Positions 1-9,371 are shown, numbered from the stretch's first letter. The stretch: 64,000 bases of DNA from CAZSNH01 sp052388455 (GCA_052388455.1 JBQTIA010000063.1:1-64000), one strand, 5' to 3'. Made by a program: numbers and translations. Notes: generated by a model not told the origin, from the letters alone.

Positions 1-7
1 GCAGGGC

Positions 8-119
8 AATCGCATATGGCGCGAAATGTAGGTTGGGTCGACGAAGGAGACCCAACAAACTCGAGCGACCAAAGTTGTTGGGTCTCGTGCCTCGACCCAA
101 CCTACGTCCAAATGCGATT
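8..119. repeat. Paired REP hairpins in inverted orientation (REPIN-like)
   Basis: Two short palindromes face each other at 28-58 and 75-105. Each can fold by itself: GTTGGGTC pairs with GACCCAAC around a loop like GACGAAGGA. The left unit begins with GTAG and the right unit ends with CTAC, the conserved foot tetranucleotide of REP elements mobilised by RAYT (TnpA-REP) transposases. Outer arms AATCGCAT (8-15) and ATGCGATT (112-119) extend the symmetry. No RAYT gene lies in the window, so any transposase would act in trans. That the element is of the RAYT class is inference from the GTAG foot and hairpin shape. Confidence 0.7.
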
Positions 120-216
120 CCCCTGGAGGGGCAGGGAGGACGGCGGGAATACGGTGGGGGGTAGGAGAGCGCAAAGAGCGAGGCGTGTCGACGACAGCCG
201 TAAAATCCGCAGGCCG

Positions 217-2331
217 CTACTTGCCTTCGCGCCACCAGGCGAGGGCCAGCAGGGCGAGCAGCGCCGAGAGGGCGAGCAGGCCGGTGAACATCGGGGTCAG
301 CTTCACGCCGCGGGTCACATAGGCTTCGCGGTCCTTGAGGCCGAGCCACCCGGAGCCGGCGAGCACCTTGGCATTGGCCAGCATGGTGACACGCGGAAGC
401 TCGACGGTTTCGGACGCCGCCGCCTTGCGCGTCCAGAAGGTGCCGGCACCGGTCTGCTCGGCGAGCGGCTTCAGCTTTTCGTCCGTTGCCGTGACCTCGC
501 TCATTTCGCGCGGGTCCTCGGCGCCGGCATGCGCGACGGCGGCCAGCGCTCCGGAAGGGCTCTGCGTCTCGGCCTTGTAGAGCCCGGGCAGCTTGACATC
601 GATGGACGTGGTCCACACGCCGGCGCTCGACGGCTCCAGCGTCACTTCGGTCACATCGCCGCCCGGACCGGACAGCTTGACCGTGCTGACCTTGTCCTCC
701 ATCGAGCGGCGCTCGATCGAAAGCTTCAAGCCCTTGGCCGTCGCGATCAGTCGTTCCTCTTCGAGATCGGGCTCCTTCATCAGCCAGTGCGAGAGGCGGC
801 GAAGCAGGTCGGTGTGCGGGCCACCGCCCTCGTAGCCCCGAGCCCAGAGCCAGGCGTGATCGGATGTGAGGAGCGCGACGCGGCCCTTGCCCTTGCGGTC
901 GAGCAGCAGCAGCGGCTGATCCTCGGCGCCCTTCATGACCGTGCGGCCGCGGTCGGGACGGACTTCGACCTGACGAAACCAGCGGCCCCAGGTCGGCACG
1001 GCATCGGCATCGCTGCCGCCGGCACCGGGAAGTCCGCGGGTGACGGGATGCTTGAAGCCGTCGGCCGTCACCCGCGCCTTGAACGGCTGCTCGATGACGC
1101 GGCCAGTCGGACGCGCGGGCAGGGCCGGCGCGAGGGGTGTTCGGTAGAGGCTGGTGATGCCGGCATAGTCGTCGCCGGCCGCGACCAGCAGCGCGCCGCC
1201 GAAGGCATCCACGTAGCGCGTGATGTTGTCGTAGTAGAGCATCTGCAGGATGCCGCGATGCGCATACCTGTCGAAGATGATGAGATCGAAGTCCTTGATC
1301 TTGTCCGAGAACAGCTCCTTGGTCGGGAACGCGATGAGCGAAAGCTGATTGATCGGCGTTCCGTCCTGCTTCTCGGGCGGGCGCAGAATGGTGAAATGGA
1401 CGAGATCGACGGCGGCGTCCGACTTCAGGAGATTGCGCCACGTGCGTTCGCCGGCGTGCGGCTCGCCGGAAACCAGCAGTACACGCAGGTTCTCGCGCAC
1501 GCCCTCGGCCGATACGACGGCGCGGTTGTTGGCGGGTGTCAACTCGCCTGGAGCGGTTTCCAGCTCCACTTCGAGCAAATTGGTGCCGGCGTGCGGGAAC
1601 TGCATCCGCACCGGCACCGTGCGCCCGATTTCCGTACGCACGATCTCGTCGGGGCTGCCGGCCCGGCGGACCTTCAAGGTGATCGCCTTGTCGCTGCCCG
1701 CCGATTTGCCGTGCTCGCGGACGACGACCTCGATGTCGCGCGATTGGCCGACGATGCCGTAGCGCGGCGCCTTCAGGACCTCGATGCGGCGGTCGAACTC
1801 GCCGGGCGCGCCGGTCAAAAGCGCGTGCACGGGCGCGTCGAAGCCGAGCGCGGAGGCGGCCTTCGGAACGTCGTGCACCTGTCCGTCGGTCAACAGGATG
1901 ACACCGGCCAGCCGGTCGGCGGGCGTCGTCGAGAGCGCGCGGCCGAGTTCCGAGAAGAGCTGCGTGCCGGAGGCCGAGCCTTCGCCGGGCCGCGCGGCAC
2001 CGACCCACTTCACTTCGAGGTTGGCAATGGCGCCGAGCCGCGTTTCCAGGTCCTTGCGGATGGCGGCCGTCTGCTCGGGGCGCTTGGCGAGCGCCTGACT
2101 GGTGCTTTCATCGACGACGACGATGGCGACGTTGGCGAGGCTTTCGCGCTGCTCCTCGCGCAGGATGGGGTTTGCGAGTGCGGCGAGGAGGGCGGCGAGG
2201 GCGGCGAGCCGCAGCGGCCAGCCGCGGCTGCGCCTCCATGCGAGCAGCGCGACCAGCAGCAGCCCGAGCGCACCCGCGACCCAGAAGAACGGGAGCGGCA
2301 GCATCGGCGCGAAGTCGAGAGACCAGCTCAT
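217..2331 (-). CDS. VWA-domain membrane protein of the MoxR/DUF58/DUF4159 cluster
   Basis: 704 residues. Two hydrophobic segments occupy about residues 12-53 and one more lies at the extreme C terminus (about 680-698), so most of the protein probably projects into the periplasm. A von Willebrand factor A-like region follows, with a DESTS metal-site motif at 74-78 and a later LTDGQ. The middle carries a region resembling class I glutamine-amidotransferase-like folds (FDLIIFDRYAHRG). It is the last gene of a four-gene minus-strand cluster; its ATG overlaps the TGA of the DUF4159 gene by 4 bases, suggesting translational coupling. Such proteins accompany MoxR chaperone-type ATPases; the client and function are unknown. 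Confidence 0.8.
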   Translation of the reverse strand: MSWSLDFAPMLPLPFFWVAGALGLLLVALLAWRRSRGWPLRLAALAALLAALANPILREEQRESLANVAIVVVDESTSQALAKRPEQTAAIRKDLETRLGAIANLEVKWVGAARPGEGSASGTQLFSELGRALSTTPADRLAGVILLTDGQVHDVPKAASALGFDAPVHALLTGAPGEFDRRIEVLKAPRYGIVGQSRDIEVVVREHGKSAGSDKAITLKVRRAGSPDEIVRTEIGRTVPVRMQFPHAGTNLLEVELETAPGELTPANNRAVVSAEGVRENLRVLLVSGEPHAGERTWRNLLKSDAAVDLVHFTILRPPEKQDGTPINQLSLIAFPTKELFSDKIKDFDLIIFDRYAHRGILQMLYYDNITRYVDAFGGALLVAAGDDYAGITSLYRTPLAPALPARPTGRVIEQPFKARVTADGFKHPVTRGLPGAGGSDADAVPTWGRWFRQVEVRPDRGRTVMKGAEDQPLLLLDRKGKGRVALLTSDHAWLWARGYEGGGPHTDLLRRLSHWLMKEPDLEEERLIATAKGLKLSIERRSMEDKVSTVKLSGPGGDVTEVTLEPSSAGVWTTSIDVKLPGLYKAETQSPSGALAAVAHAGAEDPREMSEVTATDEKLKPLAEQTGAGTFWTRKAAASETVELPRVTMLANAKVLAGSGWLGLKDREAYVTRGVKLTPMFTGLLALSALLALLALAWWREGK

Positions 2332-5225
2332 TGCCCGAGCCTTTCGAGGAGGGCCGGCACGTGCACCTGATCGGCTTTGTAGTTGCCGGTCAGCGCGTGC
2401 ATGACGATGTTGACGCCGGCGCGGAAGGCCATCTCGCGCTGGTTCTCTCCGCCGATGCTGGCGAACAGCGGGCGTCCGCGCTCATCCAGCGCCCACGCCG
2501 AGGCGAAATCGTTGGAGGTGATGAGGATCGAGGAGACGCCGTCGGCGCGGCGAGCCTTGCGCCCCGTATCGTCGCCTTCCTTGCTGTCGGCCTCGACCCA
2601 CAATTCGCCGCCCGAATAGCGGCCGGGGAAGGTGCGCAGCAGATAGAACGACTTGGTCAGCACATGATCCTCTGGAACCGGCTCGAGGCGAGGCAGGTCG
2701 AGGGCGCCGATCAGCCGTTGCAGAGCCGAACTCCGCTGGCCGCCGATGCCGAAGCCCGTCGGCGAGCCGCCGCCGAAATCGCGGGTGTCGAAGACGATCA
2801 TGCCGCCCTGTTTCATGTAGGCGTCGATCTTGGCGAGAGTGGCGGAGGGGAGCGCGCGGGCGTCGTCGAGCACCGGCCAGTAGAGCACGGGATAGAATGC
2901 GATCTCGTCGTTGACGATGTCGACGCCGATCGGCTCGCCGGGATCGACGGCGGTGCGGGTGGTGAGGATGCGGCAAAGTCCCGAGAGGCCGAACCTGCTG
3001 GCGCTGTCGGTCGCGGAGTCGCCGGTCAGCACGTAGCCGAGCGTCACCTTCTCCGTCGCCTGCTGGGCGGTCGCCTCGTTGCCGGGCGAGACGGGAGCGA
3101 CAGGCGGTTCCGTCGACTGGGCATGGCCGCTGTCGGACGCGAGAGCGAGTGCGGCAGCGAACAGAAGTGCCGCGGCCCCGCCCGTCGTCGATAGCCCGGC
3201 GGGCTTGCGGCGTCGCAGTCCGCTCGACTGCATCAGCAGAATGGCGAGCACGTCCGCGAACAGGAGGCCGAGCGCGGCGGCGAGCAGCCAAGGCTTCAAG
3301 GGCTTGGAGGCTTCGCTCTCGTATCCGCGGCGTTCGGCGGCCGAGGGAAGAGCGGGGAGGGGAGCCAGCTCGGCACCGGGCTTGATCACGTTGACGGCGC
3401 GCGGAGAGCCGGCCGGGCCATAGTAGCCCGGTGGATGTTCGAGCCCGGCGACAACCGAGGCGAGCTTGGCGACCGGGATCGGTTGAGCCGTCGGGGGCGG
3501 CGACTTCAAGGTTCCGAATCCGTCGAGGGTTTGCAGCGGAGCCAGCAGCCCCGCAGTCTCGGTATCGCTCGATGCGAGCCCGGCCGTGTCGGTCGTTGTG
3601 GCGTCAGACCCGCCGCCGCCCGCCCCGCCGAGTGTCGTGATCCGCCGCAGCATTTCGACGAACAGTCCCGAGATCGGCAGGTTCGACCAGTCGGAGTTGG
3701 CGGTCACGTGGAAGAGAACGACGGTGCCCTCGCCGCGGCGGGCGGCCGTGACGAGCGGAGTGCCGTCTTTGAGGCGCGCCCAGACCTTCACGTCACCCGT
3801 CAGTCGCGCCGGATCGGCCAAGACCTGACGGCGAATGGAAATGTCGGCTGGAACGGCGAGGCCGGCAAAGATGCTGGTGTCGTCGAAGGGGGCGAGCGGT
3901 TGCGGCGTCGACCAGGAGAGCGCGCCGCCGAGCGTGCGTCCGCCGAGGCGCAACCCGACGGGAAGCAGTTCGTCACCGCCCTTTTCGAGGCGCGGGCCGG
4001 CGAAGCGGACCAGGATGCCGCCCTTCCTCACCCAGGCGTCCACCGTGTCCGCGATGTCGCCGGAGAGCGTACCGATGTCGGCCAGCATGAGCACCGTGGC
4101 GTTGGACTTGAACACGGTGTCGACGCCGGCAGCGAGATTGGCATCCTTCGGCCGGATGATTTCGGCAAAGGGCTGCACGGCCTTGTTGATGTAATAGAGC
4201 GGCGCCAGCAGCGGCTGCGCCTGCTCTTGCGTTTCGCCGGAGATGAGCCCGATCCGCTGCCACTGCGAGCGCCGGTCGAGGATGCTGACCGCACCGGCCG
4301 AAAGCTCGCCCGCGATTTCGACCCGCGTCACCTGATTGCGCAGCTCCAGCGGCAGCTCGAACACCATGTCGGTGGAGGTGCCGCCGGCGCCGAGCTTGAA
4401 GGCGGCTTCACCGAGCCGTGCGCCTTTGGCCGAGAAGGCATGCGCCACGCCTTCGCGTGCCGGGCCGCCGGTGCGCACCACGCGGGAGGCGAGCTTTCCG
4501 TCGGACGCCACTTCGGCCGACTGTCCGAGTGCTTCGCGTCCAGGCGGATCGGCAAGGATGGCGAACGAGCCGCCGGTCGCGAGCGCCGCGAGGCCGTCCG
4601 CGAAGGCCGCCGTCGCTCCGTCGTGATCGATGCCGTCTGCCAGCCAGACGACGCTGGCGTCTCCGGCGCCCGGACCGGCCGCCTGCATGGCCGCGCCGAG
4701 TACCTCGAGTGCCGTCTTGCGTTCGGGCGGGAAGGGTTGCGGAGCAATCCCCGCGAGTGTGTTGCGGGCGTCGCTCGGCGCTTCGATCTTGACCGCGCGG
4801 GCACGAGCCGCCGGCGCCGTCTCGATGACGATCAGCGGCCGGCCACGGCTTTCGGCATCCGAGATGATCCGCTCGGCGAAGGCCGTGCGTTCGGTCCAGC
4901 GCGGAGCGGCAGACCAGCCGTTGTCGATGACGACCGCGACAGGCCCCGCTCCCTTGAGAGCGGTCTCGCGCGAGGGGTTCAGCACCGGCTCGGCCAGCGC
5001 CAGGATGACGAGGGCCGCTGCCAGCAGCCGGATCAGCAGCAGCCACCACGGGGTTTTCGCGGGAGTTCTGTCTCGGTCTTCGAGGCCGACCAGGATGCGG
5101 GTGGCCGGAAACGCGACCTGCTTGGGCCGCGGCGGCACGGTCTTCAGCAGCCAATAGATCAGCGGCAGCGAGGCCAGTGCCGCCAGCAGCCAGGGGTTGA
5201 GGAAAGCGAGGGCGCCGATGGTCAT
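2328..5225 (-). CDS. DUF4159 protein with BatA-like N-terminal membrane region
   Basis: 965 residues. The N terminus has the double hydrophobic region of BatA-type proteins (LNPWLLAALASLPLIYWLL, then a second helix around residues 60-80). A long extracytoplasmic stretch with VWA-like character follows, then another membrane helix near residues 650-680. The DUF4159 domain forms the last ~220 residues, including FYPVLYWPVLDDAR and GGMIVFDTRDFGGG. It overlaps its neighbours by 4 bases on both sides (ATGA junctions), so all three proteins are probably made from one message in fixed ratio. The biochemical role of DUF4159 is not established; membership of the MoxR/DUF58 complex is inferred from conserved context. 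Confidence 0.85.
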   Translation of the reverse strand: MTIGALAFLNPWLLAALASLPLIYWLLKTVPPRPKQVAFPATRILVGLEDRDRTPAKTPWWLLLIRLLAAALVILALAEPVLNPSRETALKGAGPVAVVIDNGWSAAPRWTERTAFAERIISDAESRGRPLIVIETAPAARARAVKIEAPSDARNTLAGIAPQPFPPERKTALEVLGAAMQAAGPGAGDASVVWLADGIDHDGATAAFADGLAALATGGSFAILADPPGREALGQSAEVASDGKLASRVVRTGGPAREGVAHAFSAKGARLGEAAFKLGAGGTSTDMVFELPLELRNQVTRVEIAGELSAGAVSILDRRSQWQRIGLISGETQEQAQPLLAPLYYINKAVQPFAEIIRPKDANLAAGVDTVFKSNATVLMLADIGTLSGDIADTVDAWVRKGGILVRFAGPRLEKGGDELLPVGLRLGGRTLGGALSWSTPQPLAPFDDTSIFAGLAVPADISIRRQVLADPARLTGDVKVWARLKDGTPLVTAARRGEGTVVLFHVTANSDWSNLPISGLFVEMLRRITTLGGAGGGGSDATTTDTAGLASSDTETAGLLAPLQTLDGFGTLKSPPPTAQPIPVAKLASVVAGLEHPPGYYGPAGSPRAVNVIKPGAELAPLPALPSAAERRGYESEASKPLKPWLLAAALGLLFADVLAILLMQSSGLRRRKPAGLSTTGGAAALLFAAALALASDSGHAQSTEPPVAPVSPGNEATAQQATEKVTLGYVLTGDSATDSASRFGLSGLCRILTTRTAVDPGEPIGVDIVNDEIAFYPVLYWPVLDDARALPSATLAKIDAYMKQGGMIVFDTRDFGGGSPTGFGIGGQRSSALQRLIGALDLPRLEPVPEDHVLTKSFYLLRTFPGRYSGGELWVEADSKEGDDTGRKARRADGVSSILITSNDFASAWALDERGRPLFASIGGENQREMAFRAGVNIVMHALTGNYKADQVHVPALLERLGQ

Positions 5226-6199
5226 GGCGTGCCGCCGGTCGGCGATGCCGCCGCGGGGCCATCGCCGGCGTCACCCTGCCAGCGGTAGCCGCCCGCCTTG
5301 CCCTCGAGCCGCATGACGAGGGAGAGCAGCGTTTCGGCCGGCGGGCGATCCGTGTGATGCACCAGGAACGACCATCCGAGGCGGGTGGCGAGCGCTGCCA
5401 GTTCCGCCCGATGCGCGTGCAGCTTCGTCTGGTAGGCGCCGCGCAGGCCTTCGGCCCGTTCCGCCGTCCAGCGGCTGGCACCCTCGATGTCGACGAATTC
5501 CGTCCGGCCGTCGTAGGGCAGGGTTTCCTCGGCCGGATCGAGCACCTGCACGAGGTGGCCGCCGACGCCCTGAGCGGCGAGCGCCTCGGCGTGCTCGGCG
5601 ATGGAGGCGATCGGATCGAGGAAATCCGAAACGAGGATGACGCTCGAATAGCGTGAGATGCGCGCGCGGGGGGGCTCGCTGCGGGTCAGCACAGGGGAGG
5701 TCGCGTGGCTGGCGATCGTCTCCGCGAGGCGCGTGGCGGCCTTGCGGCTGGCGGTCGGCTGGGAGAGAGCCAGTAGGCCGACACGTTCGCCGCTGCGCAC
5801 CAGAAGCTCGGCCGTGGCGAGGATCATGACGACAGCCCGGTCGCGCTTGGTGGTTGGCGCCAGATGGCTGCGGAACTCCATCGAGGGGGACAGGTCCGGC
5901 CACAGCCAGATGGTATGCGCCGCCTCCCACTCTCGCTCGCGGACATAGAGCAGGTCGGAGCTGGCCGAGCGGCGCCAGTCGATGAGCTGCACCGCATCCT
6001 GAGCTTCGAGCTGGCGGAACTGCCAGAAAGTTTCTCCCGGGCCGGCCCGGCGGCGTCCGTGAATGCCGTGCGCGATGGTCGAGGCGATGCGGCTCGCTTC
6101 CAGGAGGATGTCGGGCATCCGGTCGGCGAGCGCGTGGGCATCGCGTTCGAGCGCGAGCATTCCGCCGCCCTGCCGCGCGGAGCTGGCCGAAGCAGCCAT
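5222..6199 (-). CDS. DUF58 domain protein (MoxR partner)
   Basis: 325 residues, predicted cytoplasmic. The DUF58 signature is visible around residues 53-76 (AGPGETFWQFRQLEA followed by VQLIDWRRSA). A VWA-like fold starts at DLSPSM (102-107), which fits the metal-binding DxSxS pattern. DUF58 proteins nearly always sit next to MoxR ATPases and are thought to act with them in folding or activating membrane or periplasmic complexes. Here the gene begins 5 bases after the moxR stop and ends in a 4-base overlap with the DUF4159 gene. Confidence 0.9.
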   Translation of the reverse strand: MAASASSARQGGGMLALERDAHALADRMPDILLEASRIASTIAHGIHGRRRAGPGETFWQFRQLEAQDAVQLIDWRRSASSDLLYVREREWEAAHTIWLWPDLSPSMEFRSHLAPTTKRDRAVVMILATAELLVRSGERVGLLALSQPTASRKAATRLAETIASHATSPVLTRSEPPRARISRYSSVILVSDFLDPIASIAEHAEALAAQGVGGHLVQVLDPAEETLPYDGRTEFVDIEGASRWTAERAEGLRGAYQTKLHAHRAELAALATRLGWSFLVHHTDRPPAETLLSLVMRLEGKAGGYRWQGDAGDGPAAASPTGGTP

Positions 6200-6204
6200 T
6201 CCTG

Positions 6205-7203
6205 TTACTCCACCTTCTGCGCGAGGCGGCCGATGATGCCTTCGAGGGCCTGTCCTTCGGCCCGGGCCGCGAAGGACAGCGCCATGCGGTGCTTGAGGAC
6301 GGGCTCGGCCAGCGCGATGACGTCGTCGATCGAGGGCGCGAGGCGGCCGTCGATCAGCGCCTTGGCGCGCACCGCGAGGCTCAACGCCTGACTGGCGCGC
6401 GGTCCGGGTCCCCAGGCTACCAGGCGGTCGACCTCGGTGTTGCCGCCGGTGCCGGGACGGGCCGAGCGCACGAGGCGCAGGATGGCTTCGACCACACGGT
6501 CGGGCACCGGAATCTGGCGCACGAGCCGCTGGATGCTCATCAGCTCTGGCCCGGTGATCACCGCTTCGAGGCGGCGCTCCTCGGTGCCGGTGGTGGCGTA
6601 GAGCATTCGCCGCTCGGCGGCGATGTCGGGATAGGTGACGTCTATCTGGAGGAGGAAGCGGTCGAGTTGGGCTTCGGGCAGCGGATAGGTGCCTTCCTGC
6701 TCCAGCGGGTTCTGTGTCGCCAGCACATGGAAGGGTGCCGGCACATCGTGGCGGGCGCCGGCCACCGTCACGTGATGCTCCTGCATGGCCTGCAGCAGGG
6801 CCGACTGCGTCTTGGGCGAGGCGCGGTTGATCTCGTCGGCCATCAGCAGCTGAGTGAAGATCGGCCCCTTGATGAAGCGGAATGAGCGGCGCTGACCGGG
6901 GCTGTCCTCCAGCACTTCCGCGCCGATGATGTCGGACGGCATCAGGTCCGGCGTGAACTGGATGCGCTTGGCTTCGAGACCGAGCACCTTGCCGAGGGTA
7001 TCGACAAGCAGCGTCTTGGCGAGGCCGGGAACGCCGATCAGCAGCGCGTGGCCCCCGGCCAGCAGCGTGATGAGCGTGCGCTCGATCACCTGATCCTGAC
7101 CGAAGATGACGGTTCCGGCAGCCTTGTGGGCCCGCTGCACGCGCTCGGCGGCGGCTTCGAGGCGGGGAACGATGTTGTCGTCGGTCTGGGTGATGCTGCT
7201 CAT
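6205..7203 (-). CDS. MoxR family AAA+ ATPase
   Basis: 332 residues, the usual MoxR length. Walker A is GVPGLAKT (57-64), Walker B is LLMADEIN (119-126), and the sensor region reads QNPLEQEGTYPLPEAQLDRF. MoxR ATPases are chaperone-like motors that with VWA proteins insert cofactors or mature protein complexes. As first gene of the minus-strand cluster its promoter must lie in 7204-7582, a gap it shares with the divergent DUF1285 gene. That gap contains the MITE-like element described separately, so the insertion may have changed the promoter spacing. Confidence 0.93.
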   Translation of the reverse strand: MSSITQTDDNIVPRLEAAAERVQRAHKAAGTVIFGQDQVIERTLITLLAGGHALLIGVPGLAKTLLVDTLGKVLGLEAKRIQFTPDLMPSDIIGAEVLEDSPGQRRSFRFIKGPIFTQLLMADEINRASPKTQSALLQAMQEHHVTVAGARHDVPAPFHVLATQNPLEQEGTYPLPEAQLDRFLLQIDVTYPDIAAERRMLYATTGTEERRLEAVITGPELMSIQRLVRQIPVPDRVVEAILRLVRSARPGTGGNTEVDRLVAWGPGPRASQALSLAVRAKALIDGRLAPSIDDVIALAEPVLKHRMALSFAARAEGQALEGIIGRLAQKVE

Positions 7204-7322
7204 GTCGCCCTTGGCTAGCGCGGTTGCTCGATAGACCGGACGATCGGCGGCCGGAATGACGGAATGCTAGTCGCGATTTGTTCGGCCGCGACCCGCTCGG
7301 GTCAAGTTAACACTGCGTAACT

Positions 7323-7488
7323 AGGCCGTGGTCCTAATTGGGATGGCCCATCGACGCGAGGGATTTTGGCTGGATGGCAGGAGCAAGGCGGCAGCAAACA
7401 ACATGGTTTGCAACGACCTGCGACGAATCATCAAGCCAAAAGCACCGCGCCCCTGCGGGATGAGCCATCCGAATTAGGACCACGGCCT
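7323..7488. mobile_element. MITE-like element, 166 bp with ~30-bp terminal inverted repeats
   Basis: The ends are inverted copies of each other: AGGCCGTGGTCCTAATT followed by GGGATGGCCCATC at 7323-7352, and its complement at 7459-7488, 28 of 30 positions matching. Weaker complementarity continues inward (TTTTGGCTGGAT against TTTTGGCTTGAT). There is no open frame of useful length, so it is non-autonomous. Clear target duplications are not visible; both outer flanks contain CT next to the end. A single related end sits at 44175-44194. It fills the only gap over 300 bases (7204-7582), between divergent genes. The family is not recognised; calling it a MITE is inference from size and TIRs. Confidence 0.65.
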
Positions 7489-7582
7489 CTATAATGTAAG
7501 CCAAGGGGTACTGTTTGTATCCAGCGGAAATCGCTCATCCTGCGGCGAAGGCGCCGCGCATCACAGAACCCAGGGACGACCC

Positions 7583-8176
7583 GTGGCCGAGAGCACGCCG
7601 AGGATTTCCGGACTGGACGCCCTGATGCGGGCGGCCGAAATCGCGGGGGAGGCGCCGGTCGAGCGCTGGAACCCGCCCTATTGCGGCGATATCGGCCTCG
7701 CCATCCGCGCCGACGGCGTGTGGGAGTATCAGAAGAGCGCGATCCGCCGGCCGGCGCTGGTCAAGCTCTTCGCCCGCGTGCTGAGGCGGGACGCCGATGG
7801 CCGGCACTATCTCGTCACACCCGCGGAGAAGGTCGACGTTACGGTGGCCGAAGCGCCGTTCATGGCGGTCGAGTTGGAGGTTTCTGGCAACGGCGAAAGC
7901 CAGCAACTCACCTTCCGCACCAATGTCGACGATGTCGTGCGCTGCGGGCCGGACCACCCGCTGAGATTTGTTACGAGCGGGCCCGACGGCGGTTTGAAGC
8001 CCTACCTGCTGGTGCGCGGCCGGCTCGAAGCGCTGGTTGCACGCGCGCTGTATTACGATCTGGTGGAGCTGGCCGCACCCGCCGGTGAGGGCCGCGACGT
8101 TCTCGGTCTTTGGAGCGGCGGCGCCCATTTTCCACTGGCGGATGGCGAAACCCCAATTCGACCGCAAGAACCGTGA
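7583..8176 (+). CDS. DUF1285 domain-containing protein
   Basis: 197 residues, GTG start. The sequence matches the DUF1285 pattern: an N-terminal amphipathic part, then ERWNPPYCGDIGLAIRADG and later VEKVDVTV-like and DVVRCGPDHPLRF blocks. DUF1285 proteins are small, soluble, of unknown function and largely alphaproteobacterial and gammaproteobacterial. The position divergent from moxR is typical for Hyphomicrobiales. No signal peptide or membrane helix is seen. It ends 27 bases before the ada reading frame, so it may be co-transcribed with the repair genes. Confidence 0.85.
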   Translation: MAESTPRISGLDALMRAAEIAGEAPVERWNPPYCGDIGLAIRADGVWEYQKSAIRRPALVKLFARVLRRDADGRHYLVTPAEKVDVTVAEAPFMAVELEVSGNGESQQLTFRTNVDDVVRCGPDHPLRFVTSGPDGGLKPYLLVRGRLEALVARALYYDLVELAAPAGEGRDVLGLWSGGAHFPLADGETPIRPQEP

Positions 8177-8203
8177 TGCGGTCGGCAAGCGGGGATTGTA
8201 TCC

Positions 8204-9361
8204 GTGCCATCCGACGCGGGAGAGTTTGTGTGTGCAGAGCAGGGTGATGGGATCACGATATTGAGCCGAACCGCAGCACGAGCAAAGCCGAGCGTGAGAG
8301 TGGCGAATAGTGCTGCCGCCGCGATCGACGAGGCGCGCTGGGGAGCGATCGTGGCTCGCGACAGGGACCAGGACGACCTATTCCTTTATTCCGTCGCCAC
8401 CACGGGCGTGTACTGCCGGCCTTCGTGCGGGGCGCGGCGGCCGAACCGGGCGAACGTCGCGTATCACGCCACGCCTGCCGCCGCCGAGGCGGCAGGCTTC
8501 CGGCCGTGCAAGCGCTGCCGGCCGAACGGCGCGTCGCTCGCCGAGCTGCATGTCGCCGTGGTGGCGGCCGCCTGCAGCGCGATCGAAACCGCCGAGGAGT
8601 CGCCGACGCTCGCCGCGCTCGCCGCCGAGGCCGGCCTCAGTCCCCACCACTTCCACCGCATTTTCAGGTCGGTGACCGGCCTCACTCCGAAAGACTATGC
8701 CGCCGCCCATCGCGCCCGCTGCGCGCGTCATAGGCTGACCCGGAGCCGGACCGTGACCGAAGCCGCCTACGATGCCGGATACAACTCCGCCGGCCGCTTC
8801 TATGCGGCATCGAAGGATGCTCTTGGAATGACACCGTCTATGTTTCGCAAGGGGGCTCCGGAGACCGTGATCAGGTTCGCCGTCGGGGCGTGCTCGCTCG
8901 GCACAATTCTGGTTGCGGCGAGCGACAAGGGCGTCGCGGCGATCCTGCTCGGCGATGACGCGGCGGCGCTGCTCGACGACCTTCAGGCCCGTTTTCCAAA
9001 GGCACGGCTGATCGGCGGCGACAAGGCGTTCGACACGCTGGTCGGTCAGGTGATCGCCATGGTCGAACGGCCGGGCCGCCGTCATCAGTTGCCGCTCGAC
9101 GTTCGAGGCACCGCGTTCCAGCATCGTGTCTGGCAGGCGTTACGGGACATTCCTGCTGGATCGACGGCCACCTACGCGGAAATCGCAGGCCGCCTCGGCG
9201 CACCGAAGGCCGTCCGCGCGGTGGCCGGGGCCTGCGCGGCCAATCCGCTCGCCGTCGCCATCCCCTGCCATCGCGTGGTGCGGACGGGCGGCGGACTGTC
9301 GGGCTATCGGTGGGGCATCGAGCGCAAGCGAACGCTGCTGGAACGTGAGAAGAAATCATGA
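8204..9361 (+). CDS. ada: Bifunctional Ada: DNA alkylation sensor/activator and O6-methylguanine-DNA methyltransferase
   Basis: 385 residues as drawn from a GTG. Order of domains: Ada zinc-binding N-domain with four cysteines at 71, 75, 102 and 105 (VYCRPSCGARRP, PCKRC); AraC-type helix-turn-helix (about 115-205); methyltransferase domain ending in AIPCHRVV with acceptor Cys355. Cys71 is the counterpart of E. coli Cys38, whose methylation by phosphotriesters turns Ada into an activator. The first ~30 residues look non-conserved, so a GTG at about 8294 could be the true start. alkB follows 10 bases downstream, making a compact adaptive-response unit. No convincing Ada box was found upstream. 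Confidence 0.95.
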   Translation: MPSDAGEFVCAEQGDGITILSRTAARAKPSVRVANSAAAAIDEARWGAIVARDRDQDDLFLYSVATTGVYCRPSCGARRPNRANVAYHATPAAAEAAGFRPCKRCRPNGASLAELHVAVVAAACSAIETAEESPTLAALAAEAGLSPHHFHRIFRSVTGLTPKDYAAAHRARCARHRLTRSRTVTEAAYDAGYNSAGRFYAASKDALGMTPSMFRKGAPETVIRFAVGACSLGTILVAASDKGVAAILLGDDAAALLDDLQARFPKARLIGGDKAFDTLVGQVIAMVERPGRRHQLPLDVRGTAFQHRVWQALRDIPAGSTATYAEIAGRLGAPKAVRAVAGACAANPLAVAIPCHRVVRTGGGLSGYRWGIERKRTLLEREKKS

Positions 9362-9371
9362 CGGCGTCGCC

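Noticed and set aside
16..2370. Long open frame on the plus strand opposite the VWA protein gene
   Set aside because: It is antisense to a well-supported gene, has Arg/Gly/Asp-rich composition typical of shadow frames in GC-rich DNA, and shows no domain.
3435..5288. 617-codon plus-strand frame opposite the DUF4159 gene
   Set aside because: Shadow frame; the minus-strand gene has recognisable domains and overlapping start/stop junctions.
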